Origin: Mesorhizobium sp. AR07
GTDB lineage: Bacteria; Pseudomonadota; Alphaproteobacteria; Rhizobiales; Rhizobiaceae
DNA length: 64,000 nucleotides
Direction: 5' to 3'
Assembly: GCF_024746815.1 (NCBI RefSeq)
Contig: NZ_CP080526.1
Coordinates: 186,001-250,000 of the forward strand
Made by a program: the position numbers and the translations under genes. The first letter of the stretch is position 1. Each line of letters starts with the position of its first letter. The notes beneath the pieces are model-generated. The model was not told where the DNA came from and did not search any database. It was given only the letters and a program-made list of their open reading frames with translations. Below, one piece after another: positions 62,301 through 64,000 of this stretch.

Positions 62301-62999
62301 GTGTATGAATTGAAGGCGTTAGGACATAGCGATTCGCCGTCCGGAAAGGAAGACATTCTGGGACGCAATCATCGTCACTTCCATGCCAAAAACCGCACGG
62401 CACTTTACCTGCGCGTCTCCACGCCGGAGCAGAAGCCCGATCTGCAATATGATGGGTTGCATGGCTACGCTGCGCGCGCCGGACTGGAGATCGTCGGAGA
62501 CTACTGCGACATTGCGGTGTCAGGCCGCCGCGAGGGACGCCCCCGGCTCAACGCCTTGATGGCGAGTGTTCGTAACCGTGAGGTCGATTGTGTCCTGGTC
62601 TGGAAATTCGACCGTTTCGCCCGCTCCACACGTCACCTTCTGATCGCCCTCGAGGAATTCGATCACCTCGGCGTGCGCTTTATCAGCGTTCAGGATCAGA
62701 TAGACACCGCAAGCCCCATGGGGCGGGCCATGTTCACCATCATCGCAGCCATGGCAGAATTGGAGTCCTCTTTGATTAGCGAGCGCGTCACCGCTGGAAT
62801 GCAGGCGGCGCGATCGCGCGGCAAGCATCTCGGACGGCCAAGTCTCCCAATTCTGTTGGTTGAAGAGATCGAGGTGCTTGCCGCATCAGCCGATCTGAGC
62901 ATTCGAAAGATTCAAGAGAAAATCGGAGGAAAAGCCAGTCGAGGCCGCGTTGGTGAAATCGTCAAACGCGTCCGATCGGCAAAAGCGTCGACCGGGTGA
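62301..62999 (+). CDS. Serine resolvase/invertase family recombinase
   Basis: The body (from NRTALYLRVSTPEQKPDLQY at about 62390) is a complete small resolvase: catalytic Ser in YLRVSTPEQ, VLVWKFDRFARSTRHLL, IDTASPMGRAMFTIIAAMAE, ELESSLISERVTAGMQAARS and a C-terminal helix-turn-helix (EVLAASADLSIRKIQEKIGG). The expected start ATGCCAAAA at 62383 lies one base out of frame: the A-run at 62388-62392 has five A where six would give the usual MPKNRT start. In-frame expression would need GTG 62301 or another upstream start. So the gene may be weakly expressed, off by one slippage event, or recently broken. Confidence 0.8.
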   Translation: MYELKALGHSDSPSGKEDILGRNHRHFHAKNRTALYLRVSTPEQKPDLQYDGLHGYAARAGLEIVGDYCDIAVSGRREGRPRLNALMASVRNREVDCVLVWKFDRFARSTRHLLIALEEFDHLGVRFISVQDQIDTASPMGRAMFTIIAAMAELESSLISERVTAGMQAARSRGKHLGRPSLPILLVEEIEVLAASADLSIRKIQEKIGGKASRGRVGEIVKRVRSAKASTG

Positions 63000-63043
63000 A
63001 CTTTTTACACGTACTTTCAATCTACCCCCGCAAGGACTCCATC

Positions 63044-64000
63044 ATGCAAATCAAAACCGCAAGCCTTGGCCCTAACGCGCATCCGCACGACCCGGTTGCG
63101 GGCGACGGATCGTCACCCGCCGACCGCAGCATCGAGATCGAAGCGGGACACGGCAGCGGCACTCTGTGGCCCACGGACGGCACGCAAGCACGCGCGTGCC
63201 CGAGACCGGCTTCGGAAACCACGATGTGCCTCGCGGACCTGCTGTCGATCTCCAGCCAGCGGCCTTCGAGGCCCGAAGTCATACCGGCCATTGTGCAAGC
63301 CGGGGACGATGAAGGCGTCCCGGATTTGCTTCCGCAACCGGCCCGTTCCGGGGCGAGCCAGCCGCGCCTGGCCAATCCCGGCGAAGCGAGGGACGTCGAG
63401 AGCGGGTTGCTCATGCGCGATTGCTCGTCGCGGATCGCCGCCTTCCTGGGCAACCTGTCGGTCGTCCAGGAGCTTCGGCAGTTCGATGACAGCGAGTTCG
63501 TGGGCAAGCTGCGTAACGAACTGGTCACCGAGCCCGGATGTCGAGAGCCGAAGACGCTGCTGGCCGCCATGGGCGAGAAGGTCGATGAACTGCGGTCGCA
63601 CCTGGACAAGCAGGCGTCGACACCAGAGGAGGCGGAGTTCCTGGCAGAGGCCCGGCGCTATCTCGAGCCGGTCATGACCAGCTTCGAGACCGACATCCAC
63701 ACCTTGCAGCACGACGCGAGTGCCGCGAAGCGGATATACCAGGGAGCGCTGACGCTTCTGCTCTACCCCTTGCCGCTCGCCACGCTGTTCACCCAGAAGA
63801 CTGGCACCTACGCTGCGTTCAACATTGCTTCCTACACCTATACGGCGATACAGCTGGTCTCGCTTATGCGACGCCCGACAACGGACGCCAAGCTGTTCAT
63901 GAAGCACGCCATCAACCGGCACAGCCTGGTCTTCTTCATCTCGCTGATCTATGCCGTACCCACCTTCTACGCCAAGGCCGCGCCGCTGCAGCGCAACGCC
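63044..64000 (+). CDS. Unidentified protein with polar N-terminus and hydrophobic segments, runs off window
   Basis: ATG 63044 with AAGGA eight bases upstream; 319 codons to the window edge. The first ~140 residues are polar and rich in Ser, Pro, Gly and Ala (MQIKTASLGPNAHPHDPVAG), with no signal peptide. Residues ~150-235 look helical and charged. Then hydrophobic segments follow: GALTLLLYPLPLATLF, AAFNIASYTYTAIQLVSLM and SLVFFISLIYAVPTFY. The shape (disordered, leaderless N-terminus plus membrane-active part) is like that of some type III secreted effectors, but no effector family or tts box is recognised. GC content is higher than in the neighbouring operons. Confidence 0.6.
   Translation, partial: MQIKTASLGPNAHPHDPVAGDGSSPADRSIEIEAGHGSGTLWPTDGTQARACPRPASETTMCLADLLSISSQRPSRPEVIPAIVQAGDDEGVPDLLPQPARSGASQPRLANPGEARDVESGLLMRDCSSRIAAFLGNLSVVQELRQFDDSEFVGKLRNELVTEPGCREPKTLLAAMGEKVDELRSHLDKQASTPEEAEFLAEARRYLEPVMTSFETDIHTLQHDASAAKRIYQGALTLLLYPLPLATLFTQKTGTYAAFNIASYTYTAIQLVSLMRRPTTDAKLFMKHAINRHSLVFFISLIYAVPTFYAKAAPLQRNA

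Noticed and set aside
1..64000. CRISPR arrays, tRNA and rRNA genes
   Set aside because: Looked for regular spaced repeats and for tRNA or rRNA core sequences; none found. The two short tandem repeats have no spacers.

Overview
The window looks like part of an accessory, symbiosis-type replicon or island of an alphaproteobacterium of the Rhizobiales. The grounds are a high-GC backbone, a rhizobial aapJQMP amino-acid transporter operon, and a dense, nested load of insertion sequences of families common in that order (IS66 with tnpA/tnpB/tnpC, IS701, IS5, IS21, IS110, IS1380, IS6, ISL3, plus a group II intron). I see no rRNA, tRNA, CRISPR, replication or core housekeeping genes. Species cannot be assigned from the sequence alone.

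Layout. 1-7 kb: partial class V aminotransferase, IS701 copy 1, IclR regulator, MFS exporter, then decayed DNA. 7-15 kb: a colinear cluster (Asp/Glu racemase, ATP-grasp ligase, SHMT-like enzyme, EctB-type aminotransferase, EctC remnant). Its ectB is split by two elements inserted one after the other at the same CTAG target. 15.3-21.1 kb: an IS66 element with perfect ends and an 8-bp target duplication, itself split by a three-gene serine-recombinase unit. 21-26 kb: amidohydrolase, M20 peptidase and asparaginase, followed by the 3' tail of a lost amino-acid transporter ATPase gene. 26-27.5 kb: IS1380. 27.6-31 kb: SDR / small multidrug-type transporter / small protein / GMC oxidoreductase operon. 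31.6-34.3 kb: IS21. 34.9-38.8 kb: a decayed HAD-UbiA gene, an SDR and a large GT-C-like membrane protein. 39-43 kb: aapPMQJ. 43.8-50.2 kb: a Tm-1-like/TIM-barrel catabolic or biosynthetic operon with its own TIM-barrel-AAA+-Fis regulator. 50.7-57.4 kb: ISL3 remnant, YdjM-like protein, a dead second copy of the recombinase unit, an intact HAD-UbiA gene with a truncated SDR, IS5 and IS110 elements. 57.5-61.1 kb: a response regulator-HATPase fusion gene split by a second IS66. 61.1-64 kb: an IS6 fragment carrying a truncated group II intron, a resolvase, and the start of an unidentified, possibly membrane-associated protein.

How it fits together. Three gene sets stand out. (1) The HAD-UbiA, SDR, GMC oxidoreductase, 4-TM transporter and GT-C genes together resemble the parts list of a polyprenyl-phosphate pentose donor and transfer pathway, as in mycobacterial decaprenyl-phosphoryl-arabinose. 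They lie in two operons, and a duplication has decayed reciprocally, so one full set survives across two loci. (2) The racemase/ATP-grasp/SHMT/EctB/EctC set looks like a small-molecule pathway now disabled by insertion sequences. (3) The Tm-1-like operon holds three paralogous TIM-barrel modules, one fused to an AAA+ protein that lacks the sigma-54 contact motif. Four copies of a sigma-54-like sequence (TTGGCACG-N2-TTTTGA, with A where C is usual at -12) lie upstream of sets 1 and 2 and suggest common control.
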